Origin: Polyodon spathula
Taxonomy: Eukaryota > Chordata > Actinopteri > Acipenseriformes > Polyodontidae
NCBI RefSeq assembly: GCF_017654505.1
Contig: NC_054549.1
Location: 21,107,331 to 21,171,330 of the forward strand
Length of the DNA: 64,000 nt
Direction of reading: 5' to 3'
A program made the position numbers and the translations under genes. Positions 51,547-63,499 of the stretch are shown here, one piece after another; positions within the stretch are counted from its first letter, which is position 1; every line of letters starts with the position of its first letter. Below the pieces are notes generated by a model. That model was not told the origin of the DNA and made no database searches. It saw only the letters and a list, made by a program, of their open reading frames with translations.

Positions 51547-52776
51547 ATTTACCAGACTTCTCTGTGCTTTACAATGCTTCCCTATGCTTTACCAGACCTC
51601 TCTGTGCTTTACAATGCTTCCCTATGCTTTACCAGACCTCTCTGTGCTTTACAATGCTTCCCTATGCTTTACCAGACCTCTCTGTGCTTTACAATGCTTC
51701 CCTATGCTTTACCAGACCTCTCTGTGCTTTACAATGCTTCCCTATGCTTTACCAGACCTCTCTGTGCTTTACAATGCTTCCCTATGCTTTACCAGACCTC
51801 TCTGTGCTTTACAATGCTTCCCTATGCTTTACCAGACCTCTCTGTGCTTTACAATGCTTCCCTATGCTTTACCAGACCTCTCTGTGCTTTACAATGCTTC
51901 CCTATGCTTTACCAGACCTCTCTGTGCTTTACAATGCTTCCCTATGCTTTACCAGACCTCTCTGTGCTTTACAATGCTTCCCTATGCTTTACCAGACCTC
52001 TCTGTGCTTTACAATGCTTCCCTATGCTTTACCAGACCTCTCTGTGCTTTACAATGCTTCCCTATGCTTTACCAGACCTCTCTGTGCTTTACAATGCTTC
52101 CCTATGCTTTACCAGACCTCTCTGTGCTTTACAATGCTTCCCTATGCTTTACCACACCTCTCTGTGCTTTACAATGCTTCTCTATGCTTTACCAGACCTC
52201 TCTGTGCTTTACAATGCTTCTCTATGCTTTACCAGACCTCTCTGTGCTTTACAATGCTTCCCTATGCTTTACCAGACCTCTCTGTGCTTTACAATGCTTC
52301 CCTATGCTTTACCAGACCTCTCTGTGCTTTACAATGCTTCCCTATGCTTTACCAGACCTCTCTGTGCTTTACAATGCTTCCCTATGCTTTACCAGACCTC
52401 TCTGTGCTTTACAATGCTTCCCTATGCTTTACCAGACCTCTCTGTGCTTTACAATGCTTCCCTATGCTTTACCAGACCTCTCTGTGCTTTACAATGCTTC
52501 TCTATGCTTTACCAGACCTCTCTGTGCTTTACAATGCTTCCCTATGCTTTACCAGATCTCTCTGTGCTTTACAATGCTTCCCTATGCTTTACCAGACCTC
52601 TCTGTGTTTTACAATGCTTCCCTATGCTTTACCAGACCTCTCTGTGCTTTACAATGCTTCCCTATGCTTTACCAGACCTCTCTGTGCTTTACAATGCTTC
52701 CCTATGCTTTACCAGACCTCTCTGTGCTTTACAATGCTTCCCTATGCTTTACCACACCTCTCTGTGCTTTACAGTG
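51547..52776 (+). repeat. 40-bp satellite array 6, largest
   Basis: About 31 units, the most uniform array in the window: most copies are identical, with rare C/T changes. Open in all three plus frames (apparent frames of up to 480 codons). Confidence 0.97.
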
Positions 52777-53164
52777 CTTCTAGTTTCAATAACACTGATG
52801 AAGGCACTAGAGCCCAAACGCTGGACTGCTTGACTAAGGGTGTGTTAGTGATTGGCCATTCTTGTAATGATTTTAAAGGCAGTGGTGTTTATTTTCTGCC
52901 CCGTTTGTATTGACTGAATGCCCCCCCTTGTGCATTGCTGTACACAGCATCTCTGTCTAGCAGACCACTCCTCTCCATCGCTTCTCTTTCTCAAGCCTGG
53001 GAGACAGTGGCTGTGTTGTTCTCTGTTAACTCTTATGACAAATGGTCACCCTGGCAATGTGAGAAATGCCTTTCTTCAGATCACTCTTCCTGTCTCAGAG
53101 TGAAGATCAAAAACAGAAGCATGTGGGAAACTGGCAGGGGAATTAAGCAAAATCTAATATTTGT
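52777..53164. other. Spacer, unique DNA
   Basis: Nothing recognised between the 40-bp array and the 77-bp repeat. Confidence 0.5.
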
Positions 53165-53440
53165 GGTCCCGTGACTCCTCCTGCACACCCCACAGCCGTG
53201 CCTTTACCAGGGGAGACCCTCGGGGACCCCTGCGCTCCCCTGACTGTGTGACTTCTCCTGCACACCCCACGACCGTGCCTTTACCAGGGAAGACCCTCGG
53301 GGACCCCTGCTCTCCCCTGACTGTGGGACTCCTCCTACACACCACACTGCCGTGCCTTTGCCAGGAGAGACCCTCAGGGACCCCTGCGCTCCCCTGACTG
53401 TGTGACTCCTCCTGCACACCACACTGCCGTGCCTTAACCA
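53165..53440. repeat. About 77-bp tandem repeat joined to a SINE
   Basis: Between three and four copies of TGTGTGACTTCTCCTGCACA, CCCCACGACCGTGCCTTTAC, CAGGGAAGACCCTCGGGGAC, CCCTGCTCTCCCCTGAC. The last copy runs into the SINE-like element at CCTTAACCAGCCCCTGACTC. Confidence 0.85.
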
Positions 53441-53623
53441 GCCCCTGACTCGCTGTGTGGGACCCTGAGCGAGTCACTGAACCTCCTTGTGCTGCGTCTT
53501 TGGGGTGAGACGCTGTTGTGAGTGACTCTGCAGCTGATGCATAGTTCACACACCCTAGTCTCGTATCTTGTAAAGCGCTTTGTGAGGCTGGTCCACTATG
53601 AAAGGCGCTATATAAAAATAAAG

Positions 53624-53655
<32 letters not shown>
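53434..53655 (+). mobile_element. SINE-like dispersed repeat, copy 4, with ATT tail
   Basis: Best-oriented copy: CCCCTGACTCGCTGTGTGGG, CTTTGGGGTGAGACGC, ATGCATAGTTCACACACC, CTTGTAAAGCGCTTTGTGAG and a tail GGCGCTATATAAAAATAAAG(ATT)n. The tail resembles the 3' ends of L2 LINEs and their SINEs. Confidence 0.8.
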
Positions 53656-53656
<1 letters not shown>

Positions 53657-53943
53657 AATGTTTAACTCTTTCAGCAGAAAGTGATTAGACTGAAAGACTA
53701 CCCTAGTTAACGTCTAACTACTGTAATTAAATCATTTGTCTTGCACTGAAAACTCAATTAATATGAGGCATTCTAATTCGGATAGGGAAAATAAATTAGG
53801 TTTGCAGTAATTGACAGAAAGAGAGAGAGTGGAGCCATTTAGCTAATTCAAGCAATCCTCACCTTAATTTAAAAACGCCTTTTCAAGGTCGTTGCAGATA
53901 CAGGGTGAGCAAGCTGAGGAGTGATTTGGGAGGGGAGGGGGGG

Positions 53944-54004
<61 letters not shown>

Positions 54005-54165
54005 AGTGAATTAACCCTGTGTCGTGTGGACGGGTTGACAGTTGTGTCAGGGGTGTCTGCTTGTGTGTGAAGGTTAGTCTGCTCTGAACGAACCGAAGCT
54101 CAAACAGCTGAAATTGAAAAGCTGCATTGAGGAGAGCGGAGCGAAAATAACAATAATAATGCAAT

Positions 54166-54222
<57 letters not shown>

Positions 54223-55060
54223 GTTAGACGCCATTGGGAAAAGGTCCAGACATCCAGCACAGGGCAGACGTTGGTAGTCTGTACTCAGAAACAAGCCCCC
54301 CCACTCTCGCCCCCCCCCCCCCCCCCCCCCCCCGCTGTGCTGTACCCCGCTGCACCCCATGCAATTAGAGGAGGGTACAGTGCTGCTAGAGCCCCCAACG
54401 AATGCTATCAGTATAGAGTATTACTATTGTAGATTGAGAACTGTCTGCTTGGATGTGAGAATATACTGGCCTTTCCCTCCCCTCCCTCAGTCGGGGTGCT
54501 GGTGAGTTCACTGAGGAGAGAGACTCTGTCAGCGCTGTACTCCCCTGATCACTGTGGATCCGGCCAGGGCTGGAGGTGACAGAGGAACCCCACAGGGTTC
54601 TGTGAACAGAAATGCACAGTAGAAAGAGAAAGGCATGGGGGCTGACTGACGTTCTCCAGTGGGAAAAATTTGGCAAGGGGAGACTGGACCCTGCAGAGTG
54701 TGTCTCCTTCATCTAGTACACACTCCCTCTCCGCTGTGTCTGCTGGAGCCGTATGCCCTGCAGCTCCGCCTTGAACAACCGAGAGCCGCCAGACAGCAAG
54801 GCATTCACCCGGGCAGGCAGATCCACACTGACAATGGCGCTCAGAGACACTGTACAGCTCTGGCCAAAAGTCTTGCATCAGCTCATGATAGGGACGCCTC
54901 GGGAGAAGGACAAATTGGAAAGTCGTGCAGCTAATGATGTACAAACGAGAAACAAGAGCTTTTTCCCAGGACCCACCGCAGAGGACAGGACCTCCTACTG
55001 CCATCAAATCATCATTTTTCTTGGTCTCGTTTGCAAAGGTGTGGGAGGTGCAACAGGGGA
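53656..55060. other. Upstream DNA without recognised gene
   Basis: Contains TG microsatellites (53945-54003 and 54168-54222), a C run (54308-54335) and the first copy of a 102-bp duplicated element (54067-54168). No gene supported. Confidence 0.5.
54067..54168. repeat. 102-bp duplicated element, copy A
   Basis: Identical to 57861-57962 by eye (TGTGAAGGTTAGTCTGCTCT through ACAATAATAATGCAATCA), with weaker similarity for about 40 bp to the left (GGTTGACAGTTG). Both copies follow a TG microsatellite. Confidence 0.9.
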
Positions 55061-55301
55061 GTCTAAATAGGAGGAGAGAGGGGGTGGGGAGAGAAAGACT
55101 AGAAAAGGGAGAGAGGGAATATAGGAGGGAGGGAGGGCAGAGAGGGAGGAAGAAAGATGAAGAGGTGAGAGAGAAAGAGGTGCAGTAGAGATGAGAGAGA
55201 GGGAGAGAGAGAAAGAGACAGAGAGAGAGGAAGAGAGAGAAAGAAGAGATACAATGAGATGAGAGAGAGACAGGAACAGAGGAGAGAGGGAGAGAGAGAG
55301 G

Positions 55302-55358
<57 letters not shown>

Positions 55359-55438
55359 AGAGAGAGAGAGAGAGAGGGAGGAGAGAGAGAGGGAGAGAGA
55401 GAGAGAGAGACAGAGAGAGAGGGAGAGAGAGAGAGGGT

Positions 55439-55475
<37 letters not shown>

Positions 55476-55520
55476 GGAGTGAGAGAGAAAGAGAGAGAGG
55501 GAGGGAGGGAGAGAGAGAGA
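55061..55520. repeat. GA/GAG purine-rich repeat
   Basis: About 460 bp of GAGAGAGGGAGAGAGAGAGA purine sequence. Confidence 0.95.
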
Positions 55521-55984
55521 GCTATTAAAACTCTCCTTGAAACATTCACCCCGTCGACCTGCTGTCAGAGAGCGAGAGGGAGAGAGGGAGAGAAGGAGAA
55601 AGACTCCAATTTGCATGAATTACAGCTGCAATTTTGTCATTCTTTTCCCCCCTCAGAGATCAACTTGCTTTAAGCGCAGGGCGTTTGCCTTAAAGGGGGG
55701 GTTGGGTTAAAAGGTTTTTAAAAATGTGCAATCGGGAGTCTCACTGTGCTGCCCCCCCTCTCCCAGCTACTGCCTATGTGCTTTAATTACTGTCACCTTC
55801 GTAGATCTGTGCACACATACCACTTCTCTATATATCTGGACAACCGCTTACCCTGCAAGCATTAAACTAGGTATTATTTAGCATCAGTTATTGAGAGTAT
55901 TAGATTCTGGTGATATAGGGAGGTGTCTGTCTGTCTGTCTTGTTGTCTGTCTCTGTCTAGTTGTCTATGTGTCTGTCTGTCTGT
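55521..55984. other. Upstream DNA without recognised gene
   Basis: Unique DNA with a CTGT tract at about 55925-55996. Nothing else recognised. Confidence 0.5.
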
Positions 55985-56014
55985 CTGTCTGTCTTGTCTG
56001 TGTGTCTTGCCGAC

Positions 56015-56345
56015 CATTGCTGTGCAATCGGAGTCTTAATGCCATCCCTGCAGTGCAATGCCAGTGCAGTTTAACTGCGTCTAGTCTAGTGATATTAAAT
56101 TGCAGTTACAATGCAGGGATGGAAATAAGACTCCTGCTGCACAGCGGTTTGATCCAGTCCTGGTTTCACTAGGAGTTTAATAATAAGATTATAACACCTG
56201 AGCTTGTTGCCTAGACACACTGGGCTGATCAAGCTGGTAGTAAAACCTGGAATGGATCACACTGCTGTGGAATAGGAGTCTGATTTCATCCCTGCATTAT
56301 GATAGCATTGTGAGTCAGACTGTAGCTCTGTCCTGGTTATCCAGA
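56015..56345. repeat. Dispersed repeat with inverted GGAGTCTTATTTCCATCCCTGC motifs
   Basis: CGGAGTCTTAATGCCATCCC (about 56029) is inverted at about 56112-56138 (GGGATGGAAATAAGACTCC), and a third copy in the first orientation is at about 56274 (TAGGAGTCTGATTTCATCCC). The flanks share GTTTGATCCAGTCCTGGTTTC-like text. Looks like a mobile foldback or SINE family; class uncertain. Confidence 0.6.
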
Positions 56346-56579
56346 GTCTGCTGTATACGTGTATGCAGCATGATGTATTTATATTAATATATATCCACGG
56401 TCTGCATCTGGCAGACAGACGGTTTCTAAGAGTTTTCAAGGCTTATTCCTTGAAGGCTGATAAGCTTTAAACCAGGGATCAGTCCCGCATAATCTGTTCA
56501 ACAGGCTTCCTGCACACAGCAAAGTGTCCGATAGCTGTCTCCTACAGTATACTGTACTGTAGGGAGGGCTGCACCAGCG

Positions 56580-56830
56580 CAGAGCACAGCAGAGGGAGTC
56601 TGTACAGAGAATATAAGAGCCTTCCTTTCTCTTTCTCCGCTCCACCAGCACAGAGCAGAGGGAGGCTGTTCAGAGGGTATAAGAGCCTCCCTTTTTCTTT
56701 CTCTGCTCCACCAGCACAGAGCAGAGGGAGGCTGTTCAGAGGGTGTAAGAGCCTTCCTTTCTCTTTCTCTGCTCCACCAGCACAGAGTTGAGGGAGGCTG
56801 GTCAGAGAGTATAAGAGCCTCCAATTCTCT
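56580..56830. repeat. 66-bp tandem array
   Basis: Four copies spaced 66 bp (AGAGCC at 56616, 56682, 56748 and 56814) of AGAGCCTTCCTTTCTCTTTC, TCTGCTCCACCAGCACAGAG and CAGAGGGAGGCTGTTCAGAG. 66 is a multiple of three, so one minus frame stays open. Confidence 0.9.
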
Positions 56831-57225
56831 TTTCTAGCATGCTGCAGTGGCATGCTTTATTTATTGAGTTGGCAATCTGAAAAGGTTTGGTATTCAATGA
56901 TGCTGGCATGAGGCAATTATTTTTTTTAATCAGCGTTCGGTTGATTCAGTACCCTGCAAGCAACATTCAATTGAGACTCATTTCGAGCCGTCACGTTTTC
57001 CCTTAATGTGCTTTTTTAAAATTATTAATTACGCTGTTCGATATCAATTTTCCAACACCCGGACTCTGCTGCCTCGTTGCTTTCTGTGGAGGTCAGCTCA
57101 ATAACGGAACAGCAGATACAGCACAGCTGAGAGTCCCATTACTACCTCATTACACTTCGCAGGAACACCATTACCCCTCTGATGTCTCTTAAAATAATAC
57201 TGGGTTTGGTTAAACTGGAAACATC
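56831..57225. other. Spacer, unique DNA
   Basis: AT-rich; nothing recognised. Confidence 0.5.
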
Positions 57226-57735
57226 ACAAATGATCTTCAGTGGCAATGCAGACAGGCAGACAGAGAGGGGCACTGCAATAGCAACGCAATAATGGTTCTG
57301 TATTATACTGAGGGGCGATGGTAGCACAGGTATTGGGCAGCTGCAATGGGATGAGGCTGGGAGAATGGGACCACAGTATGCTAGCTACACCCTTCCTAAA
57401 TAAACTTCAATAGCAATGCAATAATGGTTCTGTATTACTCTGAGGGGCAATGGTAGCACAAGTATAGAGCAGCTACAATGGGATGAGGCTGCAGTTGGTA
57501 GAATGGGACCACAGTGTGCTAACTATACCCACTCCAAATGATCTGCAATGGAAATACATACAGACAGACAGGGAAACTGCAATGGCAATGCAATAATGGT
57601 TCTCTATTACACTGAGGGGAGGGCGATGGTAGCACAAGTACAGGACAGCTATATCCAGCTGCCATTGGTAGAGAGGGACTACAGTATTCTAGCTGTACCC
57701 TTCCCAAATGTTCTTCAGTGACAACGCAGACAGAC
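57226..57735. repeat. Diverged tandem repeat, units of about 130-170 bp
   Basis: Three to four copies of a unit containing GCAATAATGGTTCTGTATTA, CTGAGGGGCGATGGTAGCAC and GAATGGGACCACAGTATGCT with length changes (an internal CAGACAGACAG is present in some). Older than the other arrays. Confidence 0.75.
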
Positions 57736-57860
57736 AGTGGCTCTACAAAGGCCAGTGTCAGTGTGTGTGTGTGTGTTGTGTGTGTGTGTGTGTGCGTGTG
57801 TGTGTGCGTGTGTGTGGAGGGTTGACAGTTGAAGGGTCAGGGGTCAGTCTGCTTGTTGGA

Positions 57861-57962
57861 TGTGAAGGTTAGTCTGCTCTGAACGAACCGAAGCTCAAAC
57901 AGCTGAAATTGAAAAGCTGCATTGAGGAGAGCGGAGCGAAAATAACAATAATAATGCAATCA
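57861..57962. repeat. 102-bp duplicated element, copy B
   Basis: Second copy of the element at 54067-54168, in the same orientation, 3,794 bp away. Sequence to the right differs (GAGATAAAGCTGCC here, TG repeat in copy A). Confidence 0.9.
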
Positions 57963-58590
57963 GGAGATAAAGCTGCCTCGCTGAGAGGCTCCTGCATTAT
58001 TCACACGGCCTGCAGAGCACCATCACTCACACAGACACTCACAATTCAAAGCCATGTGGTTTTGTTGAAGTTCATTCACCAGGTTTTCATTCCTGCCTCT
58101 CACCTCCCTCTGGAGGCCTGGGTTCCAGTCTGGGGGGCGAGGGGGCGCAGACAGACAGACAGACAGAGAGAGGTTTTCCCTTACAAACTGTGACGTTTAA
58201 AAGAGAGGGAGGTATTACTCAGTGCACGCCCCCTGTTGGCTCAGAGTCTGCAGCCCGGAGACACCGTCATTGAAACACGAGTTCAGAGATAATAAATAAA
58301 TGATCGCTTTAGTGGGCATCACAGATACAGAAAAAATATATAAACTATGCAAATTCAGAAAATGTGAAATTTTCTTTTTTGAAACAGCAGGGAGCCATTG
58401 GCAGGGTCGAAAGTGACTCTGTAAATGCGGGAGATTATGCAAAGTTACCAAACCTGGCTTGTCATCTTTTTTACTATTATTATATTACAGGAGTGATCTC
58501 TGAGGCTCGCTCTTTGCTTTTTTATTCCTGGGGGAGGACAAGGGTTGAGACTGACAGCTGTTGAATAATTCAAGAGAGTGCAAAGCATTC
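57963..58590. other. Upstream DNA without recognised gene
   Basis: Unique DNA; nothing recognised. Confidence 0.5.
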
Positions 58591-59210
58591 AAACAGCCAT
58601 TAGCTTGCCTCTCTTTATCAACAGTATCACTGTGCCTCTCTTTAAAGGAGCGCTGACCATCTTTAAAATCCATTTTCTCACCTCTTATTAGCTTTATTAA
58701 CAGTATCACTGTGCCTCTCTTTAAAGGAGCGCTGACCATCTTTAAAATCCATTCTCTCACCTCTTATTAGCTTTATCAACAGTATCACTGTGCCTCTCTT
58801 TAAAGGAGCGCTGACCATCTTTAAAATCCATTCTCTCACCTCTTATTAGCTTTATTAACAGCATCACTGTGCCTCTCTTAAAGGAGCGCTGACCATCTTT
58901 AAAATCCATTCTCTCACCTCTTATTAGCTTTATTAACAGGATCACTGGCCCCTCCCTTTAAAGGAGCGCTGACCATCTTTAAAATCCATTCTCTCACCTC
59001 TTATTAGCTTTATTAACAGTATCACTGGCCCCTCCCTTTAAAGGAGCGCTGACCATCTTTAAAATCCATTCTCTCACCTCTTATTAGCTTTATTAACAGC
59101 ATCACTGTGCCTCTCTTTAAAGGAGCGCTGACCATCTTTAAAATCCATTCTCTCACCTCTTATTAGCTTTATTAACAGCATCACTGTGGCTCTCTTTAAA
59201 GGAGCGCTGA
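58591..59210. repeat. 79-bp tandem array
   Basis: About eight copies at 79-bp spacing of GCTTTATTAACAGTATCACT, GTGCCTCTCTTTAAAGGAGC, GCTGACCATCTTTAAAATCC, ATTCTCTCACCTCTTATTA. Two copies have CTGGCCCCTCCC in place of CTGTGCCTCTC. Confidence 0.95.
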
Positions 59211-59566
59211 CTATGTTTTGGCTAGCATTCTTGTTGGGCTGTTCAGACTTCAGTTCCAGTGAAGGCGGAGCGATCGTGTTCCTCTCCCTCTCTCTGCCAC
59301 TCTGGATAATGTGAGTGCTCTTGACTCAGAGGAGAGTGCATTAGCTCAGCTGTTCACTAAAGAGATTTTTACTTCACTGTCTACTGTGTATGTATTTATT
59401 TATTTCCTATTATTCTGTTTTATTACTGTGTGTTTATTGATTAAAGGAACCCTGTAACTCTTCTAAGAGTTCTCCGCTGGATTTCTTGCACTGTATTATT
59501 GCTGTTTTCCCCGTGGTTACACCATGCATTTACCAATAGTTTACTCTGATTTGCCATTTTTTAGTG
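59211..59566. other. Spacer, unique DNA
   Basis: Unique DNA ending in CACCATGCATTTACCAATAG, related to the ACCATGG leader of other 40-bp arrays. Confidence 0.5.
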
Positions 59567-59996
59567 TGCTTTACCAGACCTCTCTGTGCTTTACAATGCT
59601 TCCCTATGCTTTACCACACCTCTCAGTGCTTTACAATGCTTCCCTATGCTTTACCACACCTCTCTGTGCTTTACAATGCTTCCCTATGCTTTACCACACC
59701 TCTCTGTGCTTTACAATGCTTCCCTATGCTTTACCACACCTCTCTGTGCTTTACAATGCTTCCCTATGCTTTACCAGACCTCTCTGTGCTTTACAATGCT
59801 TCCCTATGCTTTACCAGACCTCTCTGTGCTTTACAATGCTTCCCTATGCTTTACCACACCTCTCTGTGCTTTACAATGCTTCCCTATGCTTTACCAGACC
59901 TCTCTGTGCTTTACAATGCTTCCCTATGCTTTATCACACCTCTCTGTGCTTTACAATGCTTCCATGTGCTTTACCAGACCTCTCTGTGCTTTACAA
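59567..59996 (+). repeat. 40-bp satellite array 7
   Basis: About eleven units, many with the ACCACACC variant (rather than ACCAGACC) in the first 20-mer. Confidence 0.96.
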
Positions 59997-60334
59997 GGAG
60001 TGAGTCCTGTGCTAATTACACAAAAGGGCTTTTAAATGTCTAATCTGTTCAAGACAGATTTACAGCCTTACTATCAAATCTCAGACCCATGAAACTCAAC
60101 AGATGGCCGCGCTTCCCTCAGTTTCTCTTGGCACCGAAGGACCGATAATCAGAAGCCCACAAGAGTGGGCTGAACGAGACCCACAGATCACACAGAAGTA
60201 AGAGTTAATCAGGCACTGATAGAACTGCAGGCAGGAAGGAGCAGTGTTGTGCTAAAAAAAACTATCTAGTTTTAACTGAGTGAGCATTATCTGTATATCT
60301 GCATTCTCTAAAGAATTCCACAATCACAGCTCCC

Positions 60335-60396
<62 letters not shown>

Positions 60397-60806
60397 TCTC
60401 TTTCTCTCTCTTTTTATTTCACGAATGCAGGAATCGAAAGCAGTCAGGGTAGAGAAAGGATTGCTGCGCTCTCCCGGCCGTTAGTGCAGAGATTAATCCC
60501 TGAGATAATGAGAAACCATTGTGCTCCTTCCAAGGCAAATTACTGGCCTCTGTGCGTGCGTGTGTGTGTGTGTGTGTGTGTTTGTGTGCCTGTGTGTGTG
60601 TGTGTGTGTGTGTTTTGTGTGTTTCTGTGCGTGTGTGTTCCTGTGTGTGTTCCTGTGTGTGTGTAGAATACAGAATAAAATAAAATACAAAGATATGTAC
60701 ATCTACAGCCAGAGTTATAGACACAATTGTATGAATTATATAGAAGTAGAAAATGATCTGAATATCAAAATGATCTGAATTTTATTAATTTATTATATAT
60801 TATATA

Positions 60807-60868
<62 letters not shown>

Positions 60869-61271
60869 ATAAACATATGTTCTATTAGAATTTGTTCATT
60901 TAGATCTGGTTGGTCCTTTCAGCATTATATGTATATGTAGATATGGATACTGAATATTAAATGCATACTATATATCTATACACTCACACATGTACACGTA
61001 CACTTACACACACAAACACAATCTATTGTATTTGAAATAGATAGCTATGCAGAGAGGCAGAGCCACAGCATGGTTATACATAATTCCAGTGCAATTAAAC
61101 AGTGCTTTGGGATCACGGCTCCAGAGCGATGTGCCTACCTTTGCAGACAGTCTTGTCTATTCTACTCTGTCTCGCTCCCCTCCTCTTTCCAGTCCTCGGC
61201 GTCTCTCTTTTCTCTTTCAATAAATTCTCTTTCAGTCTGTTACTGCTGTTGAGCTGCAGCAATAATTATAC

Positions 61272-61331
<60 letters not shown>

Positions 61332-61485
61332 CTCCCTCTTTCCCTCCCTCCCTTAGATATGCAGCTGGGTAGCACTGACATCATCCTTTTGACTCTTCCC
61401 CCTCTCTCTTGCTCTCGCTAAAACAGAATCTATCACACCTTGTTCCCCTGCTCCCCTGCTCCCCCCCCTTTGTCTCTCTCTCCTC

Positions 61486-61527
<42 letters not shown>

Positions 61528-61697
61528 GTCTCTCTGTCTCTCTCTCTCTCGAAATGGTCCATTTCAAATTGAAATGGTCTTTATTAGCATGAAAAATCAC
61601 AGAACCATGCTCTCCTCTCTCTGCTCCCTCTTTCCTCTCCTTCCCTCTCTTTGTTCCCCTCTCCATCTCTCCAGTCCACCACATACCATACACCTGC

Positions 61698-61752
<55 letters not shown>

Positions 61753-61788
61753 CCTTATCATTATTATATTTCAATCATTGTTACTATG

Positions 61789-61826
<38 letters not shown>

Positions 61827-61828
61827 AG
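59997..61828. other. Upstream DNA with many microsatellites
   Basis: No gene recognised. Simple repeats: GA (60339-60393), TG (60553-60662), TA (60810-60866), CT (61277-61328 and 61485-61550), ATT (61700-61752), CTAT (61790-61826). Confidence 0.6.
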
Positions 61829-63410
61829 TACTGTGCAAAAGTTTTAAGCAGGTGTGAAAAAACGTTGTAAAGTAAGAATGCTTTCAAAAATAGACATGTT
61901 AATAATTTATATTTGTCAATTAACTAAATGCAAAGTGAGTGAACAGAAGAAAAATCTACATCAAATCCATATTTGGTGTGACCACCCTTTGCCTTCAAAA
62001 CAGCATCAATTCTTCTAGGTACACTTGCACACAGTCAGGGATTTTGTAGGCATATAGTCAGGTGTATGATTAAACAATTATACCAGACAGGTGCTAATGA
62101 TCATCAATTCAATATGTAGGTTGAAACACGATCATTAACTGAAACAGAAACAGCTGTGTAGGAGGAATAAAACTGGGTGAGGAACAGCCAAACTCAGCTA
62201 ACAAGGTGAGGTTGCTGAAGACAGTTTACTGTCAAAAGTCATACACCATGGCAAGACTGAGCACAGCAACAAGACACAAGGTAGTTATACTGCATCAGCA
62301 AGGTCTCTCCCAGGCAGAAATTTCAAGGCAGACAGGGGTTTCCAGATGTGCTGTCCAAGCTCTTTTGAAGAAGCACAAAGAAACGGGCAACGTTGAGGAC
62401 CGTAGACGCAGTGGTCGGCCAAGGAAACTTACTGCAGCAGATGAAAGACTCATCATGCTTACTTCCCTTCGCAATCGGAAGATGTCCAGCAATGCCATCA
62501 GCTCAGAATTGGCAGAAAACAGTGGGACCCTGGTACACCCATCTACTGTCCGGAGAAGTCTGGTCAGAAGTGACCTTCATGGAAGACTTGCGGCCAAAAA
62601 GCCATACCTCCGACGTGGAAACAAGGCCAAGCGACTCAACTATGCACGAAAACACAGGAACTGGGGTGCAGAAAAATGGCAGCAGGTGCTTTGGACTGAT
62701 GAGTCAAAATTTGAAATATTTGGCTGTAGCAGAAGGCAGTTTGTTCACCGAAGGGCTGGAGAGCGGTACATGAATGAGTGTCTGCAGGCAACAGTGAAGC
62801 ATGGTGGAGGTTCCTTGCAAGTTTGGGGTTGCATTTCTGCAAATGGAGTTGGGGATTTGGTCAGAATTAATGGTCTCCTCAATGCTGAGAAGTACAGGCA
62901 GATACTTATCCATCATGCAATACCATCAGGGAGGCATCTGATTGGCCCCAAATTTATTCTGCAGCATGACAACGACCCCAAACATACAGCGAAAGTCATT
63001 AAGAACTATCTTCAGCGTAAAGAATAACAAGGAGTCCTGGAAGTGATGGTATGGCCCCCACAGAGCCCTGATCTCAACATCATCGAGTCTGTCTGGGATT
63101 ACATGAAGAGAGAGAAGCAACTGAGGCTGCCTAAATCCACAGAAGAACTGTGGTTAGTTCTCCAAGATGTTTGGGCCAACCTACCTGCCGAGTTCCTTCA
63201 AAAACTGTGTGCAAGTGTACCTAGAAGAATTGATGCTGTTTTGAAGGCAAAGGGTGGTCACACCAAATATTGATTTGATGTAGATTTTTCTTCTGTTCAC
63301 TCACTTTGCATTTTGTTAATTGATAAATATAAACTATTAACATGTCTATTTTTGAAAGCATTCTTACTTTACAGCATTTTTTCACACCTGCCTAAAACTT
63401 TTGCACAGTA

Positions 63411-63412
<2 letters not shown>
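61829..63412 (+). mobile_element. Tc1-like DNA transposon 2
   Basis: About 1.58 kb. The ends CAGTACTGTGCAAAAGTTTT (left) and its inverse (right) belong to inverted repeats about 200 bp long (61829-62050 and 63200-63412, including TTTGGTGTGACCACCCTTTG). The element is a different family from the one at 14.07 kb. It inserted beside a CTAT array and abuts a TA array on the right. Confidence 0.93.
62248..63273 (+). pseudogene. Tc1-like transposase with one stop codon
   Basis: ATG at 62248 (MARLSTATRHKVV) to a stop after GGHTKY: 341 codons, normal for the family. Helix-turn-helix (GLSQAEISRQTGVSRC), GRPRKL linker, catalytic WTDESKFE, QHDNDPKH and SPDLNIIES with the D-D-E residues present. The frame is closed only by TAA at 63025-63027, between the second D and the E, and reopens in the same frame at once (VLEVMVWPPQSPDL). 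An upstream in-frame ATG at 62206 is not needed. Confidence 0.92.

Positions 63413-63496
<84 letters not shown>
63413..63496. repeat. TA microsatellite
   Basis: About 42 TA units starting at the end of the Tc1-like element. Confidence 0.97.
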
Positions 63497-63499
<3 letters not shown>

